A model generated the notes under the pieces. It did not search any database and was not told the DNA's origin. It saw only the letters and a list, made by a program, of their open reading frames with translations. The translations under genes were made by a program, and so were the position numbers. Shown here piece by piece: positions 32,046 to 40,852 of a DNA stretch of 64,000 nucleotides. Within the stretch, counting starts at the first letter, position 1. Each line of letters begins with the position of its first letter. The stretch is from assembly GCF_019192735.1 (NCBI RefSeq), contig NZ_JAHTKP010000033.1:1-64000 (forward strand). Direction: 5' to 3'. This DNA is from Kitasatospora aureofaciens. Its GTDB lineage: Bacteria; Actinomycetota; Actinomycetes; Streptomycetales; Streptomycetaceae.

Positions 32046-32666
32046 ATGGGACAACCCGACCCGAAGCCGTACTGGAACACCAATGTCGCCCGCCACCCGG
32101 GCATCCTCCGCGCCGTCCCCGCCGCGTGCCGCAAGGCGCTGGACGTCGGTTGCGGGGACGGACTGCTGGCGTGGAAGCTCGCCGGGCGGGCGCAGCACGT
32201 CCTCGGAGTCGACAAATCGCCTCAGATGATCGCCGCCGCGCGGGAGCGCGCCGCCGGACGCTCCGACCTCGCCTTCGCCACCGGGGACTTCCTCGCCCTC
32301 GATCTCCCCGCCGCCGACTACGACTTCATCTGCTCGGTGAGCGCGATCCACCACATGGACTTCGAGTCGGCGCTCGTCCGCATGCGCGAACTACTGCGCC
32401 CCGGTGGCGTCCTGGTGGTGGTCGGCCTGGCGCGCGAGGAGAGCGCGGCGGACTGGGCGACGCTCGTCGCGGCGGCACCACTCGTCCGGACGGTCAAGGT
32501 GCTGCGCCGGGCGAGCGAGCCGGAGGGCATGCCGATGGCCGACCCGCCGCTGAGCTACGCCGAAGTCCGGTCGGCCGCGCGACGGCTCCTGCCCGGCGTG
32601 CGCTACCGCCGGCACGTCCTCCGCCGCTACTCGCTGACCTGGACCAAGCCCGCCGGGTCACGGTAG
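32046..32666 (+). CDS. Class I SAM-dependent methyltransferase
   Basis: 206 residues. SAM motif I is ALDVGCGDGLLAWKLA (residue 30), motif II follows in VLGVDKSPQMIAAA, and motif IV is YDFICSVSAIHHMDFESAL. It belongs to the small-molecule methyltransferase_11/25 type; the acceptor cannot be inferred. ATG 32046 begins the conserved part (PYWNTNVARHPGILRAVPAA). Upstream ATG 32010 is unsupported. The end overlaps the end of the convergent membrane-protein gene by nine bases. Confidence 0.9.
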   Translation: MGQPDPKPYWNTNVARHPGILRAVPAACRKALDVGCGDGLLAWKLAGRAQHVLGVDKSPQMIAAARERAAGRSDLAFATGDFLALDLPAADYDFICSVSAIHHMDFESALVRMRELLRPGGVLVVVGLAREESAADWATLVAAAPLVRTVKVLRRASEPEGMPMADPPLSYAEVRSAARRLLPGVRYRRHVLRRYSLTWTKPAGSR

Positions 32667-33185
32667 GCGCCGACGGCGGTGGTAGGCCACGGTGACCGCA
32701 GCAAGCAGCGGACCCCACGCGACGAGCGGCGCGTAGCACACGATGAGCGCGAGCAGGGGCAGGCCGTGCGGCAGGGCCACGGTGTCCTGACCACCGACGG
32801 TCGGGCCGAAGTGGGTATGGAGGACAAGGGCGTTGAGCGGGTAATACACACAGAACGCCATCACCAGGGCGGCGCCCACCCCCGCCGTCACGACCGCGAA
32901 GCGCGCCGGGACGCGCCGGCCACCCAGGACCGGCACCCAGCGCGGCAACACCTCCCCCCAGGGACGGACCAGTCCGAGGGTGAGAAACGCGAGCCCTTCC
33001 GCGACGGCGCTGATCCCCAGGATGTAGAGCTTCTCCGCCACCCCCATGGCCTCGACCTCCCCCCACCCGGCCAGCCCGGCCACCAGCGCGACCCGCCACA
33101 GCCCGGACGGCAACGTCACCAGCGGAACCACATGCGCCGCCCGAACCGCCCACCGCGGCGTCCCCGCCACAACCATCGACGCCAT
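32658..33185 (-). CDS. Four-helix membrane protein of unknown function
   Basis: 175 residues, hydrophobic throughout, with about four membrane segments (around residues 16-38, 55-75, 95-115 and 140-162). The N-terminal half has no recognised motif, and the C-terminus is basic (AYHRRRRLP). ATG 33185 has GGGGG seven bases upstream. It is divergent from the hypothetical gene at 33762, with the repeat array between them. Confidence 0.7.
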   Translation of the reverse strand: MASMVVAGTPRWAVRAAHVVPLVTLPSGLWRVALVAGLAGWGEVEAMGVAEKLYILGISAVAEGLAFLTLGLVRPWGEVLPRWVPVLGGRRVPARFAVVTAGVGAALVMAFCVYYPLNALVLHTHFGPTVGGQDTVALPHGLPLLALIVCYAPLVAWGPLLAAVTVAYHRRRRLP

Positions 33186-33333
33186 CACACCGCCCCCTCG
33201 TTCACCGTCCCGCAGTTGCCACACCCATCCTGGCGAGCAGACGAACCAACCCCATCGTCACCGCCGACGACCCCCCTCCCCCACACGGGGGATCTCCGCA
33301 CCTGCACACGCAAGGACACCCACGGACGTTCCC

Positions 33334-33567
33334 GCAGGAAATCGACCCGGCCGACTTCCTGCGCAAACGAAAGCCGCACCAGTCCCCTCGCGCCGCCCAC
33401 GGGAGAAAATCTATAGACCGGTCTAGAGAGCGCCCCCCTCCCCGAGCTATGCACCAGAAGTCGGCCATGCCGACTTCCTCAGCGGCACACCAACGACAAG
33501 CGGCCGGCGCCGGGGAAGAATCAGTAGACTGGTCTTCATAATCTCTGGGCGGGCACACCAGAAGTCG
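33334..33567. repeat. Repeat array A: alternating hairpins and palindromic ACCGGT boxes
   Basis: The 576-base gap between divergent genes (33186-33761) holds no credible gene but a regular array. Hairpin 1: 33334-33344 with 33352-33362 (one mismatch). Box 1: TAGACCGGTCTA, a perfect 12-base palindrome (33414-33425). Hairpin 2: GAAGTCGGC-cat-GCCGACTTC (33457-33477). Box 2: TAGACTGGTCTT (33525-33536). A hairpin half-site GAAGTCG is at 33561-33567. Box-to-box distance is 111 bases and hairpin-to-hairpin 119. The same two motifs in the same alternation make up array B at 61.6 kb. Function unknown. Confidence 0.85.
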
Positions 33568-33761
33568 AGGAGCGGTCGGCGGACGTGAGGGCGGCGGTGT
33601 CACCGCCGAAGACGGCCTGATCGTAGTGCCGTCCGGCTTGGTCGATGCGTGCGTCCGCGTGTCGCGTTCAGTGGATGCCCTGGACGCTACGCGAACAGCG
33701 TCGCCCATTGGTCGACCGTTCGGTAAAACCTGCGTGGCCCGGCCTCCCGTAGCCTCTGGGC

Positions 33762-34601
33762 ATGACACACGGGGTGGGCGCGCGGGCGCTGTACGAGGCG
33801 CTGATGGACTACGAGGGGGCGGCGCTGTACGAGGCGGTCGTCGCGCCGTGGCTAGACCGGGCCGTACGGGAGGGGTACGGCGAGCAGTTGGCCACGGCCG
33901 CTCGGTACCGCTCCTGGTGGGACGAGCCCGGCGGGACCGAACTCCACTGGGAGCTCTACGCGTTGAGCCGGGTCAGCGACTACCTCCTGCCCGACGGTTC
34001 CCCGCCACACGAGTACCTCCGCCTCTTCACGGCGCTCGGCATGACCCCCGTCGCATACGACGATGCCTTCGACCCGTTCCACCACGAGATCGCCGAAGTC
34101 GAGCAGGCCGAGGACCCGCACACGCCGATCGAGCTGGCCGAGGTCCGCTGGCCCGGCCTGATGCTCGGCGAGTTGCTCTTCAGCCGGGCGGGCGTGCGGG
34201 TCCGTGCCGGCGCCGCGCACGCCGAGCGCGGGGTCGCGGACTGCTCGCCGCTGTTCTGGACGTTCCGCCGCCGGCACCGCCCGACCGTCGACCTCTCGCA
34301 CGGCTGGGGCTCCAACTCCCAGTGGCGCACCGAACTCCGTCTCGACTACCGCACCCCGACCGGCGACCACCTCAACGTCGCCGACACCGGCGCGATCGAC
34401 GGCCGCCCCGACCTCAGCCCGGAGCACCCGGAGAACCTCGGCTCCGACGAACGCCTGCTCACCCCCGCCGAGCGCCGCGAACTCCTGTGCCACCGCTGCC
34501 TGTTGCGCACCCCCGAGGCCGCCGATGCACTGGCCGGGTCCCCGGGATGGGAGCGGAACCTGTTCCCCTTCGAGTGGCGGCTCCCCACTGCCGAACATTG
34601 A
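33762..34601 (+). CDS. Hypothetical protein
   Basis: 279 residues, soluble, slightly acidic, without signal peptide or membrane segment. I recognise no catalytic motif. Notable blocks are ALYEAVVAPWLDRAVREGYG, YDDAFDPFHHEIAEVEQAED, HGWGSNSQWRTELRLDY and a C-terminal LTPAERRELLCHRCLLRT. TAGCCT (33750-33755) lies six bases before ATG 33762, a leaderless start, and codon bias is normal, so translation is well supported. It is next to repeat array A and convergent with the kinase at 34635. Confidence 0.75.
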   Translation: MTHGVGARALYEALMDYEGAALYEAVVAPWLDRAVREGYGEQLATAARYRSWWDEPGGTELHWELYALSRVSDYLLPDGSPPHEYLRLFTALGMTPVAYDDAFDPFHHEIAEVEQAEDPHTPIELAEVRWPGLMLGELLFSRAGVRVRAGAAHAERGVADCSPLFWTFRRRHRPTVDLSHGWGSNSQWRTELRLDYRTPTGDHLNVADTGAIDGRPDLSPEHPENLGSDERLLTPAERRELLCHRCLLRTPEAADALAGSPGWERNLFPFEWRLPTAEH

Positions 34602-34634
34602 GCCCGTGCACGCGCCCAAAACCGGGCATCCCGT

Positions 34635-35534
34635 CTACGCGCCCCGAGCCTGGTCGGCCAGGACCTCGCTGATCACGTGCCGGGCGATGGCCGCCATGAC
34701 CGGGTTGGTGTCCCGGTAGTAGTCCAGCTCCATCAGTGCCACCGACAGCGCCCAGCCGCGCCCGCGCGCCCAGGCCGCGTCGTCGGCGCCGACAGCGGAG
34801 TGGAACACGCCCCGCACATCGGCGGGCAGGACGTACCAGGCGGCGATCAGGTCGACGGCCGGATCCCCCAGCCCCACGCAGCCGAAGTCGATGACCGCGC
34901 TGAGCCGCCCCTCGGACACCAGGAGGTTCCCGGGCTGGAGGTCCGAGTGGATCCAGACCGCCGGTCCGGGGCGGCCGGGAGCGCGCAGGGCCGTGTCCCA
35001 GGCCGCGGTGACGTGCCCGGCATCGATGACGCCCCGGAGTGCGGCGATCGCCGCCCGCGTGGCACCGTCCCGCGCTGCCAGGGGTTCGCTGCGGTAAGCC
35101 GCCGGTCCGCCCGCCGGGTCGACACGGTTCAGAGCGTTCACGAAGGACGCCAAGTCGCAGGCGAGCAGCACCGGTTCGTCGATCCGCCCGACGGCCGGGT
35201 TCGCGCCGTCGAGCCACTCGAAGACCGACCAGGGCCACGGGTAGCCCTCAACCGGCTTCCCCAGGCCCAACGGTGTGGGGACGGCGACAGGGAGCGACGG
35301 CGCAAGGCGCGGCAGCCACACATGCTCCTTCGTGATGTCCTCGGCCGCCGCCGCCATGCGCGGAAGACGGACCACCATGTCGCCACCCAGCCGGTACATG
35401 GCGTTACTGGTGCCCGCAGAGTCGACCAACTCAACGGACAGCCCCGCCCATTGGGGGAACTGTGCCGCGATCAGCCGACGGACGAGCCCACCGTCGATGT
35501 CCACCTCACCGACGTGCATCTTGGCCACACCCAT
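34635..35534 (-). CDS. Aminoglycoside phosphotransferase-family kinase (paralogue of 3500-4399)
   Basis: 299 residues, same length as its paralogue. The catalytic loop is IHSDLQPGNLLV (His-x-Asp, with Ser instead of the usual Gly), and the metal Asp is in AVIDFGCVGLGDPAVDLIAAW. The ATP-lobe residues are AMYRLGGDMVVRLPR (Arg where Lys is expected). Substrate unknown. ATG 35534 shares a base with the stop of the upstream alpha/beta-hydrolase gene (TGATG), and GGGGGG lies five bases before it, so the pair form one operon in which hydrolase and kinase are made together. Confidence 0.85.
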   Translation of the reverse strand: MGVAKMHVGEVDIDGGLVRRLIAAQFPQWAGLSVELVDSAGTSNAMYRLGGDMVVRLPRMAAAAEDITKEHVWLPRLAPSLPVAVPTPLGLGKPVEGYPWPWSVFEWLDGANPAVGRIDEPVLLACDLASFVNALNRVDPAGGPAAYRSEPLAARDGATRAAIAALRGVIDAGHVTAAWDTALRAPGRPGPAVWIHSDLQPGNLLVSEGRLSAVIDFGCVGLGDPAVDLIAAWYVLPADVRGVFHSAVGADDAAWARGRGWALSVALMELDYYRDTNPVMAAIARHVISEVLADQARGA

Positions 35535-36382
35535 CAAATCCCCCCGCTCAGGAACGCCCCGACCACCGCCACGAACCGCTCGGCATCGTCGAGCCACGGA
35601 AAGTGCCCGGCCCCCGCCTGGACCGCGAACTCGGCCCGCGGGAACAGCTCGGCCAGTTCCGCCATCGCCGGCACCGGCGAGTTCAGGTCGAACTCGCCTG
35701 CCAGGACCAGCACTTCACCGTCCAGCCGCGCCAGCCCCGCCCGCGTCGCCGCCGGGTCGTACGCACCCTCCGCGCCGTACGCCGCCGCGGCCTCACCGTT
35801 GCGCTGCGTGCTCTCCGCCGCCTTGTGGGAGCGCGCCGCATCGCCCCAACGGCCGTACACGAACGGTGTGATGGCCGACCAGTCCGCCGCGGTCGCACGG
35901 CCGGCGACGATCGACTCCAGCGCCGCGAACGCCTCCGCGAACCACGGCTCGTCCTTGCGCAGCAGCGCCGCCTCACGCCGCACCTCCCCGGGCACGGCAA
36001 TGCCGACGCCCAGCGGGCTCGGCGTGATCAGCACGAGCCGGCCAATCCGGTCCGAGTACCGCTCGGCGTACCGGAGGGCGAGGTTGGCACCGGCGCAGTG
36101 CGCGAGGAGGTCGAGCCGCTCCAGGCCCAGCACCAGCCGCAGCGCCTCGACGTCGTCCACCTGCCGGTCGCAGCGGTACGAACCGGGGTCGGCCGGGACG
36201 GCCGAGCTGCCGGTGCCGCGCAGGTCCAGCCGCACGACCTGCCGATATTGAGCAAGGCCCCCGAGATCACCCAGGTAGGCGGAATCCTGCATCGGGCCGC
36301 CGGCCAGGCACACCAGAGGAGCGCCGTCGCCGGAGAGGTGGTAGGTCAGTCGGGTGCTGTCGTGCGCGGGGAACGTAGGCAT
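35534..36382 (-). CDS. Alpha/beta hydrolase with Cys in the nucleophile position
   Basis: 282 residues, proline-iminopeptidase-like fold. The oxyanion region is LVCLAGGPMQDS. The nucleophile elbow reads LLAHCAGANLALRYAE, with Cys where Ser is normal. The acid is in LAGEFDLNSPVP and the His in GAGHFPWLDD, both intact. Cys-nucleophile hydrolases exist (dienelactone hydrolase), so the enzyme may still act, perhaps with altered specificity. A Ser-to-Cys codon change needs one base. The gene is translationally coupled to the downstream kinase (TGATG overlap). Confidence 0.85.
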   Translation of the reverse strand: MPTFPAHDSTRLTYHLSGDGAPLVCLAGGPMQDSAYLGDLGGLAQYRQVVRLDLRGTGSSAVPADPGSYRCDRQVDDVEALRLVLGLERLDLLAHCAGANLALRYAERYSDRIGRLVLITPSPLGVGIAVPGEVRREAALLRKDEPWFAEAFAALESIVAGRATAADWSAITPFVYGRWGDAARSHKAAESTQRNGEAAAAYGAEGAYDPAATRAGLARLDGEVLVLAGEFDLNSPVPAMAELAELFPRAEFAVQAGAGHFPWLDDAERFVAVVGAFLSGGI

Positions 36383-36477
36383 GGGGGACGACCCTGCCAG
36401 CGCGCCCCGGCCCCCGCAACCGAAAAACACAGGCCCACAGCCGAAGACACGGGCCCTCAGCCGAAGAGCCGACCGCG

Positions 36478-36884
36478 TCACTCCCGGACGGCCAGGTCCT
36501 GACTCCCCACCACCTTCAGCAGCCGCAGCGCCGAGTGCGAGGGCGTGCCGGGCGCCGCCGTGTACAGGATGATCCACTGATCGCGCTGCGGGTCGTGCAG
36601 CGCCTCGCAGTCGAGGTCGAGCGGGCCCACCACCGGGTGGAGGATGCGCTTGTGGTTCGAGCGGCGCACCGCGACGTCCTGCTGCGCCCAGAGCTCGCGG
36701 AACTCGGCGCTGGCCGCCAGCAGGCGGTCGACCAAGCCGCGCACGCCGCTGTCGGCGGGGTACCGGGCCGCCGCCGCCCGCAGGTCCGCGACCGCCCCGC
36801 GGGCGAAGCGCCGGAGGCCGGCGGGGTCGTGCCGCGCTCGGGCGTCCGGGTCGGTGAAGAACCGCTCCACCCGGAGGGCGGCAC
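36478..36884 (-). pseudogene. Remnant of an MmyB-type XRE regulator (ligand-binding domain only)
   Basis: The frame encodes about 130 residues matching the C-terminal MLTR/MmyB ligand-binding domain: RVERFFTDPDARARHD, FRELWAQQDVAVRRSNHKRI, HPVVGPLDLDCEALHDPQRD and the end PSHSALRLLKVVGS. The expected N-terminal helix-turn-helix and first half of the ligand domain (about 150 residues) are missing. The frame upstream runs straight into the HAD gene, whose stop is at 36885. A GTG at 36870 could restart translation but has a poor ribosome site. A deletion that joined the HAD gene to this fragment is the simplest reading. Confidence 0.75.
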
Positions 36885-37556
36885 CTACCCCTGGTGACCG
36901 CCCCCCTGGTATCCGACGATGAGCTCGGGCAGCCGCCGCATGTCGTCGAAGACGACGGTGCCCGGCCCCGCCAGCCGCTCCGCCGGGGTGAGCCCGCCCG
37001 CGTAGCCGAGCGCGCGCATCCCGGCGGCGCGGGCAGCCTGAACTCCGGGCAGGCTGTCCTCGACGACGACGCACGCGGACGGGTCGACGCCCATCGTGCG
37101 GGCGGCGTGCAGGAAGAGGTCGGGCGCGGGCTTGCCGCGCCCGACCTCGGTGGCGCTGAAGATCCGGCCGGCGAAGTGGTCGTAGAGGCCGGTACGGCCG
37201 AGCGTGTGGCGCATCTTCTCGTGCGAGCCGCTGGACGCGACGCAGGTAGGCAGGGTGATCGCGGCAAGCGCCTCGGGCAGCCCATCGACCGGCGTCAACT
37301 CGGCGTCAACGGCCTCGGCATGGAGCTCGACGAAGCGCTTGCCCCACAGGTCGGCGGTCGCGGCGCCCAGCCGCTCGGCGACCGCGGCGTGGTTGGACGC
37401 CTCGGAGCGGCCGATGAACCGCTCGACCACCTCGGCCTCCGTCAGCGGCCAGCCCAGCTCCGCGCCCAGCCGCACCTGGATGCGGGCGGCGATGACCTCG
37501 CTGTCCACGAGGACGCCGTCGCAGTCGAATATCACCAGCTCAATCGGCTTGATCAT
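36885..37556 (-). CDS. HAD-superfamily phosphatase, beta-phosphoglucomutase-like
   Basis: 223 residues. HAD motif I is VIFDCDGVLVDSE (both Asp present), motif II CVASSGS, motif III Lys in GRGKPAPDLFLHAA, and motif IV VVEDSLPGVQAARAAGM. The alpha-helical cap of subfamily IA spans about residues 18-85. The GVLVDSE start is typical of beta-phosphoglucomutase/phosphatase members acting on sugar phosphates. ATG 37556 overlaps the stop of the S1-domain gene in ATGA, so the two are an operon. The extreme C-terminus GYQGGGHQG abuts the decayed regulator and may have been altered by the deletion there. Confidence 0.92.
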   Translation of the reverse strand: MIKPIELVIFDCDGVLVDSEVIAARIQVRLGAELGWPLTEAEVVERFIGRSEASNHAAVAERLGAATADLWGKRFVELHAEAVDAELTPVDGLPEALAAITLPTCVASSGSHEKMRHTLGRTGLYDHFAGRIFSATEVGRGKPAPDLFLHAARTMGVDPSACVVVEDSLPGVQAARAAGMRALGYAGGLTPAERLAGPGTVVFDDMRRLPELIVGYQGGGHQG

Positions 37557-39049
37557 CCGGGCAGCTTAGCCGAATCCGCTTCCGGTACAGGCCGCAACAG
37601 GATCCGGCGCCGTTCGAGGTCCAACTCCTCCAGGAAGACCGCGAGTTCGTCGCCCACGACGACCGGAAGCCCGGGCAGCTCCGCGAGGTCGTCGGCGTGG
37701 ACGAGACCGCTCAGCTCCGCCCCGACGCTGTTCGGGAGGTCCACGAACACGCCGAACGGCACCACCATCGACACAACTCCCGTGAATGTCCGCCCGATTG
37801 GCCCGGTGGCGGCGAAGAGCCGCCACGGGTCGGGGTGCAGGGCCTTCATCGACAGGTTGACCTGCTCCCAGCCGAATTCGACGCTCAGCACCTCCGCCTC
37901 GATCTCCCGGCCGACCGGCGCGACGTCGTCCGCCGAATCGGAGCGACTCCAGGACATCTCGGGAAGACGCAGGAAGCCGACGTGCCGCCCGATGTCGCCG
38001 TCCAGCCCCGGGCCCAGGCGCACGTCCACGTCCAGATCCACGTACACGCCGACGTCGTGCAGGCCCGTCGCGACCACGCCGCGCACCCGGTCGCCGTCCC
38101 GCAACGAGCCCAGCAGCGTGCGCAGTTGCTCGGCCCGGGTCGGCTGGACCCGCCAGCGGGTGCGCAACACTCCGTCACCGTCCGGGACTTCGGCGGCGAG
38201 CAGCGGTCGACGGTCGGCAGGCTCCACCGGGATCAGGGCAGCCCGCCCCTTCCGTACCTCCGTGCGGCGTTCGACGATCTTCGCCGGGAAGGCGTCGGCG
38301 AGCTGCGGCTCCTCGACCAGCAGCGCGACCCGCTCCCGCCGCTCGATCGCGGCCCGGACGGCGTCGGTGTCCGCCGAGAGGTCCGGCCACACGGCGAGCC
38401 GCGCCCGAGGCGTCAGCTTCGCGCGCACGGCGGGAACGTCCCCGGCGGAGGCCAGGGCGTACCAGCGGTAGCCGTTGCGGACGTACTGCTCCTCCAGCAG
38501 CACCCCGCCCCGCTCCGCCGCCCCCTCGCCGACCTCCGCCCAGAACGCGTCATCGGCGGGACGGGCGACGGCCGTCTCGTCCAACTCCGGTGCGTACGGG
38601 GAGGATTCGACGTCCGCGACGACGAGCCCCAGGGCCCGCGCCCGCTCGGCGGCGACGGCGGTGTCCACAGGAGCCCCACCGACGTAGATCTCCCCTTCGT
38701 CGCCGACGTGCAGGAAGAACCCGCCGCCGCCGCTCAGCCGACACCACGCCCCGTGCCGCAGCACCATCGCCCGCAGCAGCCCAAGCCCGGTGCCCAGTGA
38801 CACCTCGGCGCCGTCGTGGAAGCCGCGGTGACGGTGGTCGAACAGGCCGTGCAGGCCGTTCCCGGTCACGCAGACCCGGTGAGAGAAGGAGAAGAAGCCG
38901 TTCAGCGCAGGATTGTCGATCATCAGCCGCTCGACCCCGGCGTCGAGCGCGAAACCCGCGACGGCCGCCACGCAGGCTTCCGCATGGCTCTCGCGGGAGT
39001 TGTGGTCGAACGACCCGCTCAGCCGGTAGACGGGACGGCGGCGCGCCAT
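37553..39049 (-). CDS. Protein with two C-terminal S1 RNA-binding domains
   Basis: 498 residues. The first 320 residues form a domain I do not recognise, with many Gly-rich turns (GNGLHGLFDHRHRGFHDG, CRLSGGGGFFLHVGDEGE). Then come two S1-type OB folds: DRVRGVVATGLHDVGVYVDL (about 325-405) and GRTFTGVVSMVVPFGVFVDL (about 420-490), the second the more canonical. It would bind RNA in the cytoplasm. ATG 39049 starts the conserved region but has no clear ribosome site. The HAD gene is coupled downstream. Confidence 0.8.
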   Translation of the reverse strand: MARRRPVYRLSGSFDHNSRESHAEACVAAVAGFALDAGVERLMIDNPALNGFFSFSHRVCVTGNGLHGLFDHRHRGFHDGAEVSLGTGLGLLRAMVLRHGAWCRLSGGGGFFLHVGDEGEIYVGGAPVDTAVAAERARALGLVVADVESSPYAPELDETAVARPADDAFWAEVGEGAAERGGVLLEEQYVRNGYRWYALASAGDVPAVRAKLTPRARLAVWPDLSADTDAVRAAIERRERVALLVEEPQLADAFPAKIVERRTEVRKGRAALIPVEPADRRPLLAAEVPDGDGVLRTRWRVQPTRAEQLRTLLGSLRDGDRVRGVVATGLHDVGVYVDLDVDVRLGPGLDGDIGRHVGFLRLPEMSWSRSDSADDVAPVGREIEAEVLSVEFGWEQVNLSMKALHPDPWRLFAATGPIGRTFTGVVSMVVPFGVFVDLPNSVGAELSGLVHADDLAELPGLPVVVGDELAVFLEELDLERRRILLRPVPEADSAKLPG

Positions 39050-39116
39050 GTCAGCGCCCGGCGCGGCTCGAAGGCGCCCCAAGGGCCGGTCGCGGGTGGA
39101 CAGATGATGTCAGCAT

Positions 39117-39162
39117 GCCGCGCAGTCTAGCCCCCGGACTCAACAGGGCCAGACTGCGCGGC
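39117..39162 (-). terminator. Terminator after the secreted protease gene
   Basis: A perfect 12-bp stem (GCCGCGCAGTCT, 39117-39128, with 39151-39162) extends inward by GCCC/GGGC after one mismatch. It lies 24 bases past the protease stop codon and 68 bases before the start of the S1 gene on the same strand. Confidence 0.8.
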
Positions 39163-39185
39163 AAGCAGCAGCAAGCAGCCGAAGG

Positions 39186-40733
39186 TCAGCCGGTCTGGAT
39201 CGAGGTGTCGTCGATCACGAAGCTCGTCTGCAGCGAGGCGTCCTCGGTGCCGGTGAACTTCAGCGTGACGCTCTGGCCCGCGTAGGCCGAGAGATCGAAG
39301 GTCCGCTGCTGGTAACCGGCCGCGGCGTCCACGTTGGAGTACGTCTTCAGCGTGGTCCCGTTCACCGACACGGTCAGCTTGTCGTACGGCGTCGTGCCCG
39401 TCTCGGCCGTGTCGACGTGCAGCCAGAAGCTCAGCGTCGCCTTGCAGCCCGCCGGGATCGTCACCGTCTGCGACAGCGTGTCCGTGTGCGCCGACCCGTA
39501 CCCGTCCAGCCACGCCTTCCAGCTACCGCTGTGCGCCGCCTGCGACGCACTGTTGTCGATCACACCCGACGACGCCGTCCACGGCGCCGCCGAACCCGTC
39601 TCGAAACCCGGGTTGCCCAGCAGCTGCGCCGGCGTGCACGAGCCACCCGCGCCCTGCACCGCCCAGTTGAAGCTGACAGTGGCCGTCCTGCCCGCCGCGT
39701 CGGTGACCGTCACCGTCACGGGGTACGTCCCGACGGCGCTCGCCGAGCCCGAGATCAGGCCGGTCGAGGAGTTGATCGACAGCCCGGCCGGCAGGCCGGT
39801 GGCGGCGTACGACAGCGGCGCGGTGCCGCCCGACGCCTGGATCTGCAGGTTCACCGAGCCGCCCGCCGGGGTGGACTGGTCACCCGGGCTGCTCACCGAC
39901 ACGGCGCCGCTGCCGGCCGGCTTGGTGAGCAGGCAGCCACTGACGTTGAGGTCGATGACCCGCCCGTTGCCGAGGCAGGTGGTGAACCAGTAGGTCTCCT
40001 CACCGTAACTCTGGCCCTTGGTGGCCGTGGTGGTGCCGTCGGCGGCGACCTCGCACGGGTTGTTGAGGGTGCACATCTGGCCGTCGTCGTTGCCGGTGTT
40101 GTTGATGCCGACGATCCGCCCGCTCGCGGAGTCGACGATCGGCGAGCCGGAGGTCCCGTGCGTGGTGTTGCAGCCGGCGCTGTAGCGCAACGAGTCGTGC
40201 CAGGTCCACTGGTCCTCGCGCAGGGTGGGCACGAAGCCGTTGACCGAGCAGTTCCAGACCTGCTTCCAGTACGACGAGGGTATGTACATCGCCGCGCCGT
40301 CGGTCGGATGTCCGTCGTTGATCGTCAGCGCGGTGACGCCGTAACGGCTGCTGATCGAGCCGTAGGTGTCGGTGAGTCGGTAGAGCGCGACGTCGGTGCC
40401 GGTCATCGTCGCGTAGAGCACCTGGTCGGCCTGGACGGTGCCGAGGCTGTTCCCGGCGCCGTCGAGCAGGGTGCCGCTGCGGCCGGCGGCGACGTTCTGG
40501 ATGACCTCGCCGGCGTTCGGCATGGTGGGCAGGCAGTGGCCGTTGGTGAGCATGAGGGCCCGGTCGCCGTCCACGGAGGTGGGGTAACGGACCAGCGAGG
40601 CCGAGCAGTTGCTGAGGGCGATGGTGGCCGTGAGGTCACTGGCCTGGACCGCGTGCGCGGGGGCCGCGGCGAGGGTCAGCCCGCCTGCGACGACCGCGCC
40701 CGCACCTGCCACCGCGACAAGTCTCCTGAACAT
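39186..40733 (-). CDS. Secreted trypsin-like serine protease with Ig-like and C-terminal beta domains
   Basis: 515 residues. Signal peptide FRRLVAVAGAGAVVAGGLTL ends at AHA. The S1 protease triad is His in MLTNGHCLP, Asp in GTDVALYRLTD and Ser in THGTSGSPIVD. A cadherin/He_PIG-type Ig-like domain follows (GGTAPLSYAATGLPAGLSIN, about 325-395), then a C-terminal carbohydrate- or P-domain-like beta sandwich beginning NPGFETGSAAPWTASSG. It is an extracellular endopeptidase. ATG 40733 follows AAGGAGAGCC. The upstream gap contains degenerate tandem repeats and the downstream side a strong terminator, so it is a single-gene transcript. Confidence 0.92.
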   Translation of the reverse strand: MFRRLVAVAGAGAVVAGGLTLAAAPAHAVQASDLTATIALSNCSASLVRYPTSVDGDRALMLTNGHCLPTMPNAGEVIQNVAAGRSGTLLDGAGNSLGTVQADQVLYATMTGTDVALYRLTDTYGSISSRYGVTALTINDGHPTDGAAMYIPSSYWKQVWNCSVNGFVPTLREDQWTWHDSLRYSAGCNTTHGTSGSPIVDSASGRIVGINNTGNDDGQMCTLNNPCEVAADGTTTATKGQSYGEETYWFTTCLGNGRVIDLNVSGCLLTKPAGSGAVSVSSPGDQSTPAGGSVNLQIQASGGTAPLSYAATGLPAGLSINSSTGLISGSASAVGTYPVTVTVTDAAGRTATVSFNWAVQGAGGSCTPAQLLGNPGFETGSAAPWTASSGVIDNSASQAAHSGSWKAWLDGYGSAHTDTLSQTVTIPAGCKATLSFWLHVDTAETGTTPYDKLTVSVNGTTLKTYSNVDAAAGYQQRTFDLSAYAGQSVTLKFTGTEDASLQTSFVIDDTSIQTG

Positions 40734-40852
40734 GGCTCTCCTTGTGGGGGATCGCGGGCTCCCCGACCGGTCGCCGAGACCCGCGCCGCACGAAAGTGCC
40801 ATGGCCACTTCAAGCGGTCAACCGTCCTGACCGAAACCGGTACTGAAACCGG

